Assembly (NCBI GenBank): GCA_017464425.1
Contig: JAFUDX010000040.1
Location: 80,454 to 144,453 of the forward strand
Reading direction: 5' to 3'
DNA: 64,000 nucleotides
From: Treponema sp.
GTDB taxonomy: Bacteria > Spirochaetota > Spirochaetia > Treponematales > Treponemataceae
In this document: piece by piece, positions 17,590-26,967 of the stretch
Layout of the letters: each line of letters begins with the position of its first letter
Numbering within the stretch: the first letter of the stretch is position 1
Made by a program: the position numbers and the translations under genes
Notes under the pieces: model-generated
Database searches by the model: none
What the model saw: the letters and a program-made list of their open reading frames with translations, nothing else
Told to the model about the DNA's origin: nothing

Positions 17590-17639
17590 CCACAGATTAT
17601 GTATTACTTAATCATCTGTGCCATCTGTGTAATCTGTGG
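17590..17639. repeat. CACAGATT palindromic repeat, copy C (short)
   Basis: CCACAGATTA and TAATCTGTGG form the ends, with a three-unit right arm (ATCTGTG at about 10-bp spacing) and a single-unit left arm. It lies between the convergent MATE gene and the frameshifted secreted-protein gene and could act as a bidirectional stem-loop. Confidence 0.75.
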
Positions 17640-17643
17640 TTTC

Positions 17644-18398
17644 TCAATTTATTATGTATATCGGAAATTCGATTTCGTACGGTGTGACATAGGAATTCTT
17701 TTTTGAAGAGTCGGCATCAATCCGAATGGAAAGAAAATAGTAGCCAGAGTGGTAGAATGAAATTGTGCAAGTGCGCGTGATTGAGTCATATTCGCTTTCG
17801 GAAATCTCGTTTTTAAATTCGGTGTTTTTATAGACGAAATCATGCGCGTCGTCAATGAGATTAAAAGCCGAATAAGACTTTCCGTTGTAGGAACTTTCAG
17901 AACTTTCAAAAAGGCGGACGGTGATTTTTGCATCGGAAAAATCTGCTGAAAAGGCGTGAGATTCGCCCCGTCACATTCAGCGGTAACTTCCACAACAAGC
18001 CAAAATTCCCCCGCCTCAGCAAACGAAACGGAAAAAGAGCGCGAAACGGAACTGTATTCAGAATCAGCGATTGAATTTGTGAAGATATTGTCGGCGGATT
18101 TTGTAAAGGTAGGCTCATCGCTCGCGAGCGTAAAATCAAGATACGGTTTTTCGGAAGAATTCGGCTTGCTAAGATACACGGAAATGAGAGCGTCTTCATA
18201 GTTGGAATTTGAAATCTTCCCGCTCAAAGTGACCGTCCTCGTTTGGGAAACAACGCACTTTCTGCCATCGATGGAAATCTCAAACTCTCCCGCATAGTGG
18301 GGATAGTAGCCAGATTCGCCGTCGGTACAGTCCGTGAACGAAGAAACGAGTGGAAGCAAGAGAAGAAATAAAAATTTAAGATAATTTTTACCTTTCAT
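17644..18398 (-). pseudogene. Secreted protein with two related domains, frameshifted near 17950
   Basis: The frame from the ATG at 18398 (MKGKNYLKFLFLL signal peptide) runs through one beta-rich domain and then loses sense after ECDGANLTPF. Shifting frame at the four-A run 17949-17952 restores a second domain that mirrors the first: NSIADSEYSSVSRSFSVSF is matched by NEISESEYDSITRTCTISF. It ends in PIYIIN with a TGA at 17644-17646. One missing base in this run would explain the break, either as a true mutation or as a sequencing error. Uncorrected, the frame stops at 17652 with an unlikely C-terminus. An earlier in-frame ATG at 18416 overlaps the -10 element, so 18398 is the better start. The function is unknown. 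Confidence 0.7.
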
Positions 18399-18404
18399 AC
18401 TTCT

Positions 18405-18432
18405 ATTGTAGCACACAGATAAGAAAGTGCAA
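18405..18432 (-). promoter_or_regulatory. Promoter of the frameshifted secreted protein (leaderless)
   Basis: On the minus strand TTGCAC (18427-18432) and TACAAT (18405-18410) are spaced 16 nt, with the ATG 6 nt after the -10. This is the same layout as the DUF4143 ATPase promoter. Confidence 0.6.
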
Positions 18433-18443
18433 GAGGGCTTTCC

Positions 18444-19106
18444 CTAGTCCACCACGATAATGCGCTTGTTAAAGAAATCCATAACGGACTGCTTGATTTC
18501 TTCGGGGGAGCGCGTTTTTAAGATGTAGTCTTCGGGCTTTAGGTGAACCACGCTCATAATGCTTTCCTTGTCGTTTTTTGCCGTAAGGAAGATGACGGGC
18601 AAGTCCTTCATGTTTTTGTCGGTGCGGATTTTCGTGAACTTCTCCGCGAATGATGGCGGCATGGCAAAAACTGAAAGTTCAGCCATAATTCGGTCCAAGC
18701 CGTCAATGTCGAATGAATCAGCACAGGCAGAAAGTTTTGAAAGCTTTTCGTTCAAGTCGGATTCTGAAATTTCCGCTTTGTCGGAAGCATTTTCTTCTTC
18801 GCTTTGAACGAGCACTTCAAACTTCTCTCTGAATGCACGGTATTTTTCCATAAGCGGCGCGTGCCTTGCTCGAACTTCGTCAGCAAGTTTTTTGTCCGAG
18901 AGTTCTTCAAGCTCCGCCGCCATTTTTGAGACTTCCATTGCGCCGATAAGCCGCGATGTGCTCTTTAGGGCATGGACTTTGGTGCAGTAATTGTCCCAGT
19001 CCTCTTCCGCAAAGTAGCCGTCAAGCTCGCGCGATTTTTCGTCGATTGAGTCGTAGTATTTTTTGACGGTGGATTCGAGCAATTCCGCCGTTCCGCAATT
19101 CTGCAA
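18444..19106 (-). pseudogene. Remnant: Hpt domain fused to the C-terminal half of a receiver
   Basis: The frame opens with sense at IEVEAAL upstream of a TTG at 19106 but has an in-frame stop just before, so the 5' part is lost. It encodes an Hpt domain (phosphohistidine motif HALKSTSRLIGA) resembling the tails of the two hybrid kinases at 44.7-52 kb. After FTKIRTDKN it switches to the second half of a receiver (LPVIFLTAKNDKESI, EDYILKTRSPEEI), parallel to the end of the response regulator at 48357-49118. The phospho-Asp part of the receiver is missing. It looks like the product of a deletion joining a hybrid-kinase tail to a neighbouring regulator. Confidence 0.75.
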
Positions 19107-19411
19107 GGCGGCTTCGACCTCAATTCGTAATTTGCGCGTTCAAATAAGGCCGACAACGATGGGCGTTCCCCACCTACGGCGGGTCGGGCTTTAAAAACAC
19201 AACAGCCGTACCAACACACGCTGATACGGCTTGCAAGGTTAGTATACAGATAATTGCTTATGTTAAATATATAGAAAAAAGCAAAGAAAAAAAGTTAAGT
19301 TTCCGCAAAATGAGGAATAATTGTGCGAAATCAAGGATTCCTTATTTTAAGGAAGCCTGTTTTTCTTTGGGAATAGCAATCCTTATTTTATGGAAAGATG
19401 TAGTTTCGCCT
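19107..19411. other. Intergenic boundary of the methyltransferase/HNH cassette
   Basis: This 305-nt stretch has no gene. It holds the left hairpin element (19159-19191), a second hairpin AGCCGTA/TACGGCT (19204-19231), an AT-rich part, and two related short stem sequences (TTCCTTATTTTAAGGAA near 19338 and a similar one near 19380) that may end the HNH transcript. Confidence 0.5.
19159..19191 (+). repeat. Left hairpin element bordering the cassette
   Basis: It begins TGGGCGTTCCCCACC, then a GGCGGG-type arm, and ends GGTCGGGCTTT. It matches the element at 21829-21861 in opposite orientation, differing mainly in the loop. It lies next to the truncated 5' end of the Hpt remnant. Confidence 0.75.
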
Positions 19412-20503
19412 TTACACATTGCTCTTCCGCCTGTTGCAGTCAGCACACAACATCTGGCAGTTTTCGGCAATCGTTTTTCCGCCACGGCTCCACGGCGTAA
19501 TATGGTCGGCTTGCATTTCTTCGATTGAGAAAGTCATTCCGCACTTGGGGCAAACGCCTTTCTGTCGCTCAAAGGCGGCTCGTGCCATTTTGGGCGTGAA
19601 CGCGCGGATTGAGAGATGTTTTTCCTCGCCGCTCAAAAGGTACTCGTAAATCCCTGAGTTGTTTGTCACATCGTCATCTTCCATAAGCTCGACGATTCGC
19701 GCTTCAAGCGTTTTTGCATCGTACTGATTTTTGCCGTACTTGTTGAACGCCCCGCCCCAGTCGCGCCCTTTCATTTCCTTGCGGTAGTTGGGGAAAATCA
19801 CCTGCACCCAGTCGATAACAGAATTGAAATAAAGCCACAATTCATTACAGTTTGGGTCATGTTGATGAGTAGACATATAATCTTCAATCTCAATGCCGTC
19901 ACGAGCGGAAATCCAACGAAGAGCAGTTTCAAGATAGTCCTGTCGGATTGCAGAACCGCTCATATATTTTTCTGCAATTTGATAAGCCGCACAGCCAGTC
20001 TTTGAAAAATATCGCTTTGCTTCGGTAAGCCATTCGCCTGTATACATCGCGTTCCGCAATTCTTGGTTGGTAAGTTGTTCACCCGCAATGTTGATTGTCT
20101 TAAACCAATCTAGCTTTTCACGGTCGTTACCCTCGCAAATATAAATCATAAGTTTGTAGTTAAGGATTTGCTCTTGTTCTGTTTTTGTGAGATTTGAAAA
20201 AGTCCGATGGTCGATGGAAAATCTTCCTACAACATAATGACAAAGACTTATTGTTCGTTGTTGTCCATCCAAAAGTTCAAAGTTACCATTATCGTCTTTT
20301 GCCCAATACATAACATTGAGAGGAAATCCTTTTTGTACAGTACGGATTACATCATCGCGTTGTTTGTCTTTATAAACAAATTCACGCTGAAATGCAGGAC
20401 GAATATTCAACCGCCCGTTATAGCCAATGACTCCGTACTCATCATTATCCACAAAGTTTTCCGCGATTTCCCGCACCGTAATTTCATGAAGTTCAATTTT
20501 CAT
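19412..20503 (-). CDS. DUF262 protein with C-terminal HNH nuclease domain
   Basis: The 363-aa protein has an N-terminal DUF262 (ParB/GmrS-like) domain with PAFQREFVY (36-44) and the DGQQR motif (79-83) used for nucleotide hydrolysis in GmrSD, BrxU and SspE-type proteins. The last 46 residues form an HNH domain with two CxxC pairs (CPKC and CADC) and the core DHITPWSRGG. Related proteins act as modification-sensing or modification-linked nucleases in phage defence. It lies 104 nt downstream of an EcoRI-family adenine methyltransferase on the same strand, so a restriction-modification or modification-dependent role is likely but unproven. An AAGGAG site precedes the ATG. Confidence 0.85.
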   Translation of the reverse strand: MKIELHEITVREIAENFVDNDEYGVIGYNGRLNIRPAFQREFVYKDKQRDDVIRTVQKGFPLNVMYWAKDDNGNFELLDGQQRTISLCHYVVGRFSIDHRTFSNLTKTEQEQILNYKLMIYICEGNDREKLDWFKTINIAGEQLTNQELRNAMYTGEWLTEAKRYFSKTGCAAYQIAEKYMSGSAIRQDYLETALRWISARDGIEIEDYMSTHQHDPNCNELWLYFNSVIDWVQVIFPNYRKEMKGRDWGGAFNKYGKNQYDAKTLEARIVELMEDDDVTNNSGIYEYLLSGEEKHLSIRAFTPKMARAAFERQKGVCPKCGMTFSIEEMQADHITPWSRGGKTIAENCQMLCADCNRRKSNV

Positions 20504-20607
20504 AGTGTATAACTCCTTTTTTAGTTCTACATATATATATGCGGAGAAATGCGATTTTCGGCAATGGAAAATTATAATTTTTTGTTATTTTTGAAAAATT
20601 TTCAACA

Positions 20608-21678
20608 TTACGGCTTTCGTCGTATGATTACACGGCTATACGGACATTTTGGCTCACCATTCTTATCATAATAAGCAATATCCGTTCTTCCACGATGATT
20701 TTTTTTAATTCCAATAGAAGCCGCTAATTCACCGCTACCTATTCCAATAATTTCAAATTGGTCAGGATTATAAATTTGTATGAATGTATCGGGAACCCCA
20801 ATATTACCAAAATAATCTTTTGGTATATCGCTGATTTTTCCGCAGTCTATGCCGTCATAGTTAAAATAAGTTGGGTACTCTTCTGGAGTATATTTTCGGA
20901 ACATTATAAGTTCTTCATGTCGTTTTTTGATTTCAAGATTCGTAAACCATGTAACACCATTCACCCGAATCATGCCCTCTTTATGTTGGCTTGATTTTGC
21001 ATAATCGACATATTTTGTGTTGATGAAAAATCCGACATTTCCCCGAAAACCATAGCCAAGCCATAACTTGTTGTCACGGATAAGCGGAAAAATTTCTTTG
21101 TAGTGAATGGCATTTTGATTTCCGATTATTATGAATCTTTTCTCGTACTTGACTAACTGCGCTACATATTCCCTAAAAAGACTGAACGGTGGATTCGTAA
21201 CCACAATATCCGCTTCTTTTAAAAGTTCAATACATTCTTCGCTTCTGAAATCACCGTCACCTTTTAAGAGTTCGCATGAGTTCTTTTTGTTCTGCAAGAG
21301 CCATTCGACATCGGCTAAATCAATCGCACCGTCATTGTTGTAGTCAGCAACTTCGGTAATCACGGCTTTGTAAGGCGGACGGATTTCTTTTACTTCGGGG
21401 GTAAGTTCTGGGAAAAGTGGTAATTCAGTGTATGCAATTGGGCTACCACGGTAGCAAGTGGCAATCAGTTTTTTCAAGCCCAAAGCATTAAAATTCATTG
21501 CAAAATATTTGAAAAAATTTGATTCATACGGGTCATCGCAGTTACAGAATACGGTTTTTCCTTTGAAATGTTCCGTGTAGTGACCGAGTTCGTGTTCTAT
21601 GTCTGTGAGCTGTGTGTAAAACTCATCGTTTTTCTGCGCTTTCGCTTGGTTCAAGTCTTTGTTCTGCGTCATAAACAT
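20608..21678 (-). CDS. EcoRI-family adenine-specific DNA methyltransferase
   Basis: The 356-aa protein fits the M.EcoRI-like N6-adenine methyltransferase family in length. The catalytic motif NPPF is at 162-165 inside TNPPFSLFREY, and FCNCDDPYESNFFKYFA (44-60) is the SAM-binding region. A Ca-loop-like stretch, DYNNDGAIDLADV (112-124), precedes the catalytic motif. The enzyme should protect host DNA or mark it. The partner nuclease candidate is the DUF262-HNH protein downstream; no classical EcoRI endonuclease is seen. The recognition sequence cannot be deduced. The gene lies inside a cassette bordered by inverted hairpin elements. Confidence 0.88.
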   Translation of the reverse strand: MFMTQNKDLNQAKAQKNDEFYTQLTDIEHELGHYTEHFKGKTVFCNCDDPYESNFFKYFAMNFNALGLKKLIATCYRGSPIAYTELPLFPELTPEVKEIRPPYKAVITEVADYNNDGAIDLADVEWLLQNKKNSCELLKGDGDFRSEECIELLKEADIVVTNPPFSLFREYVAQLVKYEKRFIIIGNQNAIHYKEIFPLIRDNKLWLGYGFRGNVGFFINTKYVDYAKSSQHKEGMIRVNGVTWFTNLEIKKRHEELIMFRKYTPEEYPTYFNYDGIDCGKISDIPKDYFGNIGVPDTFIQIYNPDQFEIIGIGSGELAASIGIKKNHRGRTDIAYYDKNGEPKCPYSRVIIRRKP

Positions 21679-21828
21679 AATATATCTCTTTTCACGATTT
21701 TTTTCTACAGTTTGAAAGCGTTAGGGATTGCAGGGGCGCGAAGCGTTGCGGAATGAGCGTAGCGAATGAAGCAATGGAGCGCGGTTAGCGCGGAACCCAA
21801 ACGAGCACGACAACGAAGGTGCTCGCGA

Positions 21829-21861
21829 AAAGCCCGACCGCCTTTAGGCGGGAACGCCCAA
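21829..21861 (-). repeat. Right hairpin element bordering the cassette
   Basis: On the minus strand it reads TGGGCGTTCCCGCC, a loop, then GGCGGTCGGGCTTTT, an inverted partner of 19159-19191. The dCache sensor fragment loses homology here. The GC-rich 21720-21830 stretch beyond it carries words such as GCGCGAAGCG and GAGCGTAGCGAATGAAGC of a type seen in interspersed intergenic repeats. Confidence 0.75.
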
Positions 21862-22570
21862 CACTTTCGGCATTACTTGACCACCCTGCACCACCAAAAA
21901 CCATTCCAAATCTTCAAGATAGCGCGTGAGACGGAAGCCTGAGATTCCCTTGCTTGTGTAAACGAATGCGCTGCTTCCCGCTTTGTCGGCGATTGCCTCT
22001 GAAATGTAGGCGTTTTCGATGTTCGCGCTGTCGGTGTCAACCTGCACAAGACCGTCCTGTTCGATAAGATTGATTTTTACTCCGTATTCCCGTTCCGAAA
22101 GCGTGAGCAAATCCTGCAAGTCGTCCATAAAAAGCCCCCACGCCGCACACGCCCATAAGCGAGCCGTCATTGTCCGTTATGCGCACATTGACGAAAACCG
22201 TCCAGCGGTAATCGTTCACTTGGTCGCGGTCAGTGTCCAAATCCAAGTTCTTTCCCGAATTCAGAAAAAGCTGATACCAAATGTCGTACGGCTCTTTCTC
22301 CGGGTTGACGATTTTTGCGATTCCGCCCGGCGTGTAATAGCGGCGCGTTTTTTCAGAGACGACAAAAGTCGCGATATAGCCGAATTTTTCTTTGATTGCC
22401 GAAAGATACGCGCTTATTTCCGCCTCGATTTCTTTTTCGCTTGTGTTCAGCTCGTTTTTCAGAGCCTTGTGCAGAAACGCATCGACCGCCATGCTTTTTG
22501 AGATGACAATCGGCTTTTCGACGGCTGATTTTAGGGAATCATAGATGTGCGAGGCAATCAGCGTGTTTTT
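21844..22570 (-). pseudogene. Fragment of a dCache sensor domain, frameshifted, both ends lost
   Basis: Reading from inside the 3' end of the chemoreceptor gene, the frame gives [20 protein letters not shown], then a dCache-type periplasmic domain (FVVSEKTRRYYTPGGIAKIV, DIWYQLFLNSG, DTDRDQVNDYRWTVFVNV). At the five-C run 22135-22139 an extra base breaks the frame; after correction it continues as FMDDLQDLLTLSEREYGV to EWFLVVQGG. It then runs into the cassette border element. The N-terminal membrane helix and the output domain (kinase or GGDEF) are missing. It may be the front of the same hybrid-kinase gene whose Hpt tail lies at 18.4-19.1 kb. Confidence 0.75.
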
Positions 22571-22578
22571 GTCCGCTT

Positions 22579-24738
22579 TTACACCGTAAACTGGTCAACC
22601 TGCTTTCCCATCTCGCCGATTGAATTTTCCATGAGCTTTGAGATGTGGGCGAGCGAAAAGCCTGCGCTGTCGATTTTTGACGCGCTCGCGCTCATTTCAC
22701 CCATACTCTGCTTCATGCTGTCGGTCTCTTTTTGGAGCGTTCCGATGTTTTCCACAATCACGCGGCTGTCATGGCTCATTTCTTTTGACGCCCCCTGCAC
22801 CTCGTTCGTGCTGTCGTTCATGTTATGGAGCGCGTTTGTAATCTGAACGCTTCCTTCCTGCTGCTCTGCCATCGCCGCCTTTATCTGCTGCACGAGGGTG
22901 TCTGTCTCATGGATTTCTGACGCAAGGTGGGCGTAGCCCTGAACGCCTCGCTGGGTTGCCTCTACGACCGTGCCGATTGTGTTCTGAATGCGGTTAAGCT
23001 GCTCGCCGATTGTCTTTGACTGCGTGCTTGAAGTCTCGGAAAGTTTTCGGATTTCGTCCGCGACGACGGCAAAGCCTTTTCCCGCCTCGCCCGCGTGAGC
23101 CGCCTCGATTGCGGCGTTCATTGCAAGCAAGTTCGTCTGCTCTGCGATTGAAGCGATTACGGAGTTCGCCTCGCTCAAAAGCTTGGACTGGTTTTCGATT
23201 TCGCTGATTTTTTCCTGAAGCTCATTCTGTGTCTTCGCGCCGCTTTCGGCATCTGCTTCAAGCGTTCCGAATGAGACAGCCATCTTATCGACCGAGCGGT
23301 TCACTTCGCTTATGTTTCCAATCATCTGCTCAACCGCGCTCGAAGCCCCCTGCACTGATTCTGCCTGAGCCGCGACGAGATTTTCAAGAGATGTAATTCC
23401 TTTTAAGATTTTGTTCACGCTGTCCGCGGTCTGGGAAACGCTCGCCGTCTGTGAGCCAAGCTCGCCCGTCATGTTTGAAATGCTTGAGCTAATCTGCGTG
23501 ATTGCCGCCATCGCCTCGTTCGTGGAATTGTTCAGCGTGTTTCCCGCCTCTGTGAGCGCGCCTTTCGTCTGCTTCATGCTCGTGATGATTTCCTGCAAGG
23601 TTTTTGAATACAAGTTGAAGCTTTCAGCCACATCGCCAATCTCATTCTTTGACTTAACGCTGATTCGTTTGGTGAGGTCGGCTTTTCCAGCGACAATTTG
23701 GTTTGCGTTCTCGCTGATGCTGTTCTGAATGGTCTTGAGCGGTCGGATGACTTTTCGTGTAGCGATTGCCGTTCCCAAAGCCGCGAGAATTGCAAAGATA
23801 ACGCAGATTGCAACCGTTGTGGTAAGTGTTTTGTGGAACGCCGCAAAAACCGTCTCTTTTGGGCAGAACGCAAGAATCTGGTAGCCTGTCTTTGTGTTGG
23901 TGACTTTCTTTGTAAGGTAGGTGCTGTAAGTGCCGCCCGGAACGGTGACAGAGCCATTCTGTTCAGAAGAAGAGAAAAATGAGGCAAGCTCAGGGATTCC
24001 GACTTCCGAGACATTCTTAAAGTTGTTCTTTCGGATTCCAGTGTCAGCAAGGACCGTGCCATCGTTCTGAACCATCATGAAGAACGAGCCTTCGCCCAAG
24101 TTCATCGCCTCTAAGATTGTATTGAGCGTGTCGAGCGAAACTTCTATTGAAGCGTTGCCGATGAACGAGCCGCCATCATCATACACGCTTTTTGTGATTC
24201 CAACGACGGTTGCCCCGACTGTTGAAGCAAAGGCATCGGTAATCATAACTTTTCCGTTTCCCTTGTTCGCAGTCTCATACCAGCCGCGCTTTCTGGGGTC
24301 ATAGCCGCCGCTCATTGAACTGTCAAAATTCGTAGCATAGCCGCCCCACTTTGTTCCGATGTAGATTTCCGCAATGTCGCTGTCGCTCCCCGCAAAATTC
24401 TTGCAGACTTTTCGGATTGCTTCTTCCGTAGGGCTTTTTTCGTAGCCTAAGATCTGAATCGTTCCCGTTTCGCTTACGAAAGAATGAATCGTATCATCGG
24501 CATTTTTTACCGCATCAGTTTGTGAAAACACATTCAGTTCGACTTCTTTTGCCCCGAAGAACATTGAAATCGAATCGGAAAATTCAGAGAGTGCCGTTTC
24601 CGCGCTCGAATAGAAATTCTCCTGACAGTTTCTTGAAAAGAAAACACCGACCGTAACAGAAGAAATCGCCACCACCATAAGAATGATGAGTACGACTCCG
24701 ATTGAAAATTTTGATGAGAGGGAAATACGTTTTTTCAT
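22579..24738 (-). CDS. Methyl-accepting chemotaxis protein with dCache sensor
   Basis: The intact 719-aa chemoreceptor has a transmembrane helix near 10-35, a periplasmic dCache domain ([33 protein letters not shown]), a second helix near 305-330, a HAMP domain and a long cytoplasmic coiled coil with the hairpin tip [34 protein letters not shown]. It should signal through CheW/CheA to the flagellar motor; no che genes are nearby. The [11 protein letters not shown] motif is common in dCache domains that bind small metabolites such as amino acids. A GGAG site lies 9 nt before the ATG and a TATAAT stretch a little upstream. Confidence 0.95.
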   Translation of the reverse strand: MKKRISLSSKFSIGVVLIILMVVAISSVTVGVFFSRNCQENFYSSAETALSEFSDSISMFFGAKEVELNVFSQTDAVKNADDTIHSFVSETGTIQILGYEKSPTEEAIRKVCKNFAGSDSDIAEIYIGTKWGGYATNFDSSMSGGYDPRKRGWYETANKGNGKVMITDAFASTVGATVVGITKSVYDDGGSFIGNASIEVSLDTLNTILEAMNLGEGSFFMMVQNDGTVLADTGIRKNNFKNVSEVGIPELASFFSSSEQNGSVTVPGGTYSTYLTKKVTNTKTGYQILAFCPKETVFAAFHKTLTTTVAICVIFAILAALGTAIATRKVIRPLKTIQNSISENANQIVAGKADLTKRISVKSKNEIGDVAESFNLYSKTLQEIITSMKQTKGALTEAGNTLNNSTNEAMAAITQISSSISNMTGELGSQTASVSQTADSVNKILKGITSLENLVAAQAESVQGASSAVEQMIGNISEVNRSVDKMAVSFGTLEADAESGAKTQNELQEKISEIENQSKLLSEANSVIASIAEQTNLLAMNAAIEAAHAGEAGKGFAVVADEIRKLSETSSTQSKTIGEQLNRIQNTIGTVVEATQRGVQGYAHLASEIHETDTLVQQIKAAMAEQQEGSVQITNALHNMNDSTNEVQGASKEMSHDSRVIVENIGTLQKETDSMKQSMGEMSASASKIDSAGFSLAHISKLMENSIGEMGKQVDQFTV

Positions 24739-24833
24739 ATAAAATGCTCCAAAACAATACAGTTATTATATTATAACATGTATCAAAACTTTTTAAAGAA
24801 AAAATCCCGCGCATTTGCATATTTACCCGCAGC

Positions 24834-26906
24834 CTACACCGACAGCGTGGAAATCATTTCTTTGATTTCAGCCGTTTCCGTGCGCAGCTGTTCTGTCGCG
24901 TCCGAAACAGATTTCTGGGCATCGCGCATTTTAGCGATTGAGGCAAGCACCATCTCGCCGCCGTTGTTCTGCTCGGCGACCGCAGTGCGAACCTGCCCTT
25001 CCTGATTTTTGACCTGCGTTGAGAGAGAGACAATCGTGCTGAATTCGCCGGAAACTTCGCCCGTCTTCTTTGACGCATTGTCAATCAGCGATTTCATGCG
25101 CTTAAGGACTTCATCGATTGCCCGCGTCTGCTTGCTCGAATTCTCGGCGAGTTTTCTGATTTCTGAGGCAACGACAGCAAAGCCCTTTCCGCTTTCGCCC
25201 GCATGAGCCGCCTCGATTGCCGCGTTCATCGAGAGCAAATTCGTCTAGGCAGCGATTGAGTCAATCATCTTGCTCATTTCCAAAAGCCCCGATGAGTTAT
25301 CTTCGATTTGGCGCACAATCTTTGCGACATCGTTAATCTGTGCCTGACCTGCGTTCGTCGCTTTTTCAAGTTCGCTGACTGCCTCAAAATTCTTTTCGAG
25401 GATTCCGTTGATTGAGCCGATGTTGCCAATCATTTCTTCAATTGCCGAAGCCGATGAATTTACGTTTGATGACATGTCACCCGTCACGGTAACGAGTTCT
25501 TTGACATGCCGCTCGGAGTCTTCCACGCACGAAAGGCTCTTCTGCGTGACATTGTTGATTGACTCCTTGATGTCGCGCTTAAAGTCCGTGGTCATTTTAT
25601 GCATAACATAGTAGTTGCAGTGCTCCATTTTGTTCGTGCCGTTAAAAATCGCCTTCGCCATCTCGCGGCACGAAGAATAGCCGCACGCCTGGCAGTTCAG
25701 CTCGTCCTTTTTCTCGAATTTGCCCATCTCGTGAAAAATACGGGTGATGTCCGCCTCGCTTGGCACCTTGAGATTCCGCACGTTCGCGCTCCGGTCGGTG
25801 TACGAGCGGTTGTAGATTCCGTCCTTCCAAAACTGATTGATGGTGTCATTGAGTTTCTTAAAGGCTTTTTTGTTGAATTTATCCCCGTTCATCTTCCATT
25901 TTGCGACGCGCTCTTCCATTCGCCGCTCGATAAAGCCCTCAAGCTCGTCAAGCGGAAGAGACTGATTGTCCGTACCCGCGCCACAGTTACAGCCTTTCCC
26001 TCAGTTGAGACAGTCAACGAGCTGATACGCGGGCGTTTTTCCCTTTTTTAAGTCTTCGGAAAGCTGCTCAAAATACTCGTAAACTTCCGGGCAGCCTTCG
26101 ATTTTGCGCGTCTTTTTGTCGATGTGCGGAACAAACCGCTGGGCAGTGCGCAATAGTCCGCCCGGAGTTGAGTACAAAACGCCGCGCTCGGCAAGCGGAT
26201 TGTCATAGTCAGTCTTTGGAAAAGAAGAAAGATTTATATTGTGCGATTTAAAATACTCAGAAATCGAGTGCATCGTCACATTGAAGTCGCCCAAGCCGTT
26301 CTCGTCGAATTCCCGCCGTTTGGCAAAGCACGGAGACACGACGGCAACCTTACAACCAGCGTATTGCGGATAGAATTTCTTAATCATCGTGACCGTGTGC
26401 GCCATCGGGCTGTCGGCAGGCGAAAGATACTGCAAAAGCTCGGGGTGATACAGCTCAAACCAAGTGACGACGGCGGGACACGGCTGGGAAATCACAAGTT
26501 TTGGATTGTTCTTTTTGATATACTCGACATAGGATTTCGTGGTCAGCTCCGCACCAAATCCGACATCAAACACTGCCTGCACGCCGATTGATTTGAGCCA
26601 CCCGTTCAACTCCAGGTCTTTTCCGCGGAAATGGGCGGCAACCGCAGGAGCGACAATCGCGACGATTTTTTCGCCCTTTTTGATTGCATCAAAAAACGCC
26701 GGCGCGTCATCAATACCGATTCTCGCGCCGTGGTCACAGGCTGCAATACACGCGCCGCATCCCACGCACAAATCATGATTGAGTTTGACATAGTCTCCAG
26801 AGCCATTGTTGCACATCTTTGAAGGGCACACCGCAATACAACGGTGGCAGTTCACACACTTGTCTTTGTCAACAAAAATAACGGGCGTCAGTTCAGTTCT
26901 TGCCAT
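24834..26906 (-). pseudogene. [FeFe]-hydrogenase-like / chemoreceptor fusion, interrupted by in-frame TGA and TAG
   Basis: One frame of 690 sense or stop codons runs from the ATG at 26906 (AGGAG site just before). It encodes two 4Fe-4S clusters (CVNCHRCIAVCP, CVGCGACIAACDHG), a hydrogenase H-cluster domain with PCPAVV (L1), SPCFAKRREF (L2) and an L3 motif, then an extra CxxCGYSSC cluster region, and finally a methyl-accepting signalling domain. Codon 302 (26001-26003) is TGA at the first cysteine of the CxxxC L3 motif, and codon 554 (25245-25247) is TAG where EQTNLL-type tips have Gln. There is no frameshift. It is probably a decaying redox or hydrogen sensor, or the TGA may be read as selenocysteine; see the findings. 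Confidence 0.8.
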
Positions 26907-26967
26907 ATCACTCCTCTCGTTGTTTTTTTTCGCCTTTGGCGACCTTTTGCTTTTCCATAAGAACTCC

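Noticed and set aside
17945..17955. Programmed -1 frameshifting in the secreted protein gene.
   Set aside because: The site has four T residues without a heptameric slippery pattern or an evident downstream structure. A missing base is simpler.
19204..19231. Hairpin near the Hpt remnant considered as a small RNA or riboswitch.
   Set aside because: It is only a 7-bp stem with no U-run or promoter nearby.
20718..21400. The DYNNDGAIDLADV loop of the methyltransferase considered as a dockerin fusion.
   Set aside because: It is a single short loop inside the catalytic domain, apparently normal for EcoRI-family methyltransferases, with no second dockerin repeat.
21829..21861. The hairpin elements contain GTTGGGC or similar, resembling integron attC core sites (GTTRRRY).
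   Set aside because: The partner inverse core site is imperfect (CCCTAAC lacks the purine), no integrase is present and the left copy lacks the core, so attC was not called.
26001..26003. Calling the TGA in the hydrogenase fusion a confirmed selenocysteine codon.
   Set aside because: No clear SECIS stem was found by eye, the same frame has a TAG that Sec cannot explain, and no sel genes are in view. It is kept only as a hypothesis.
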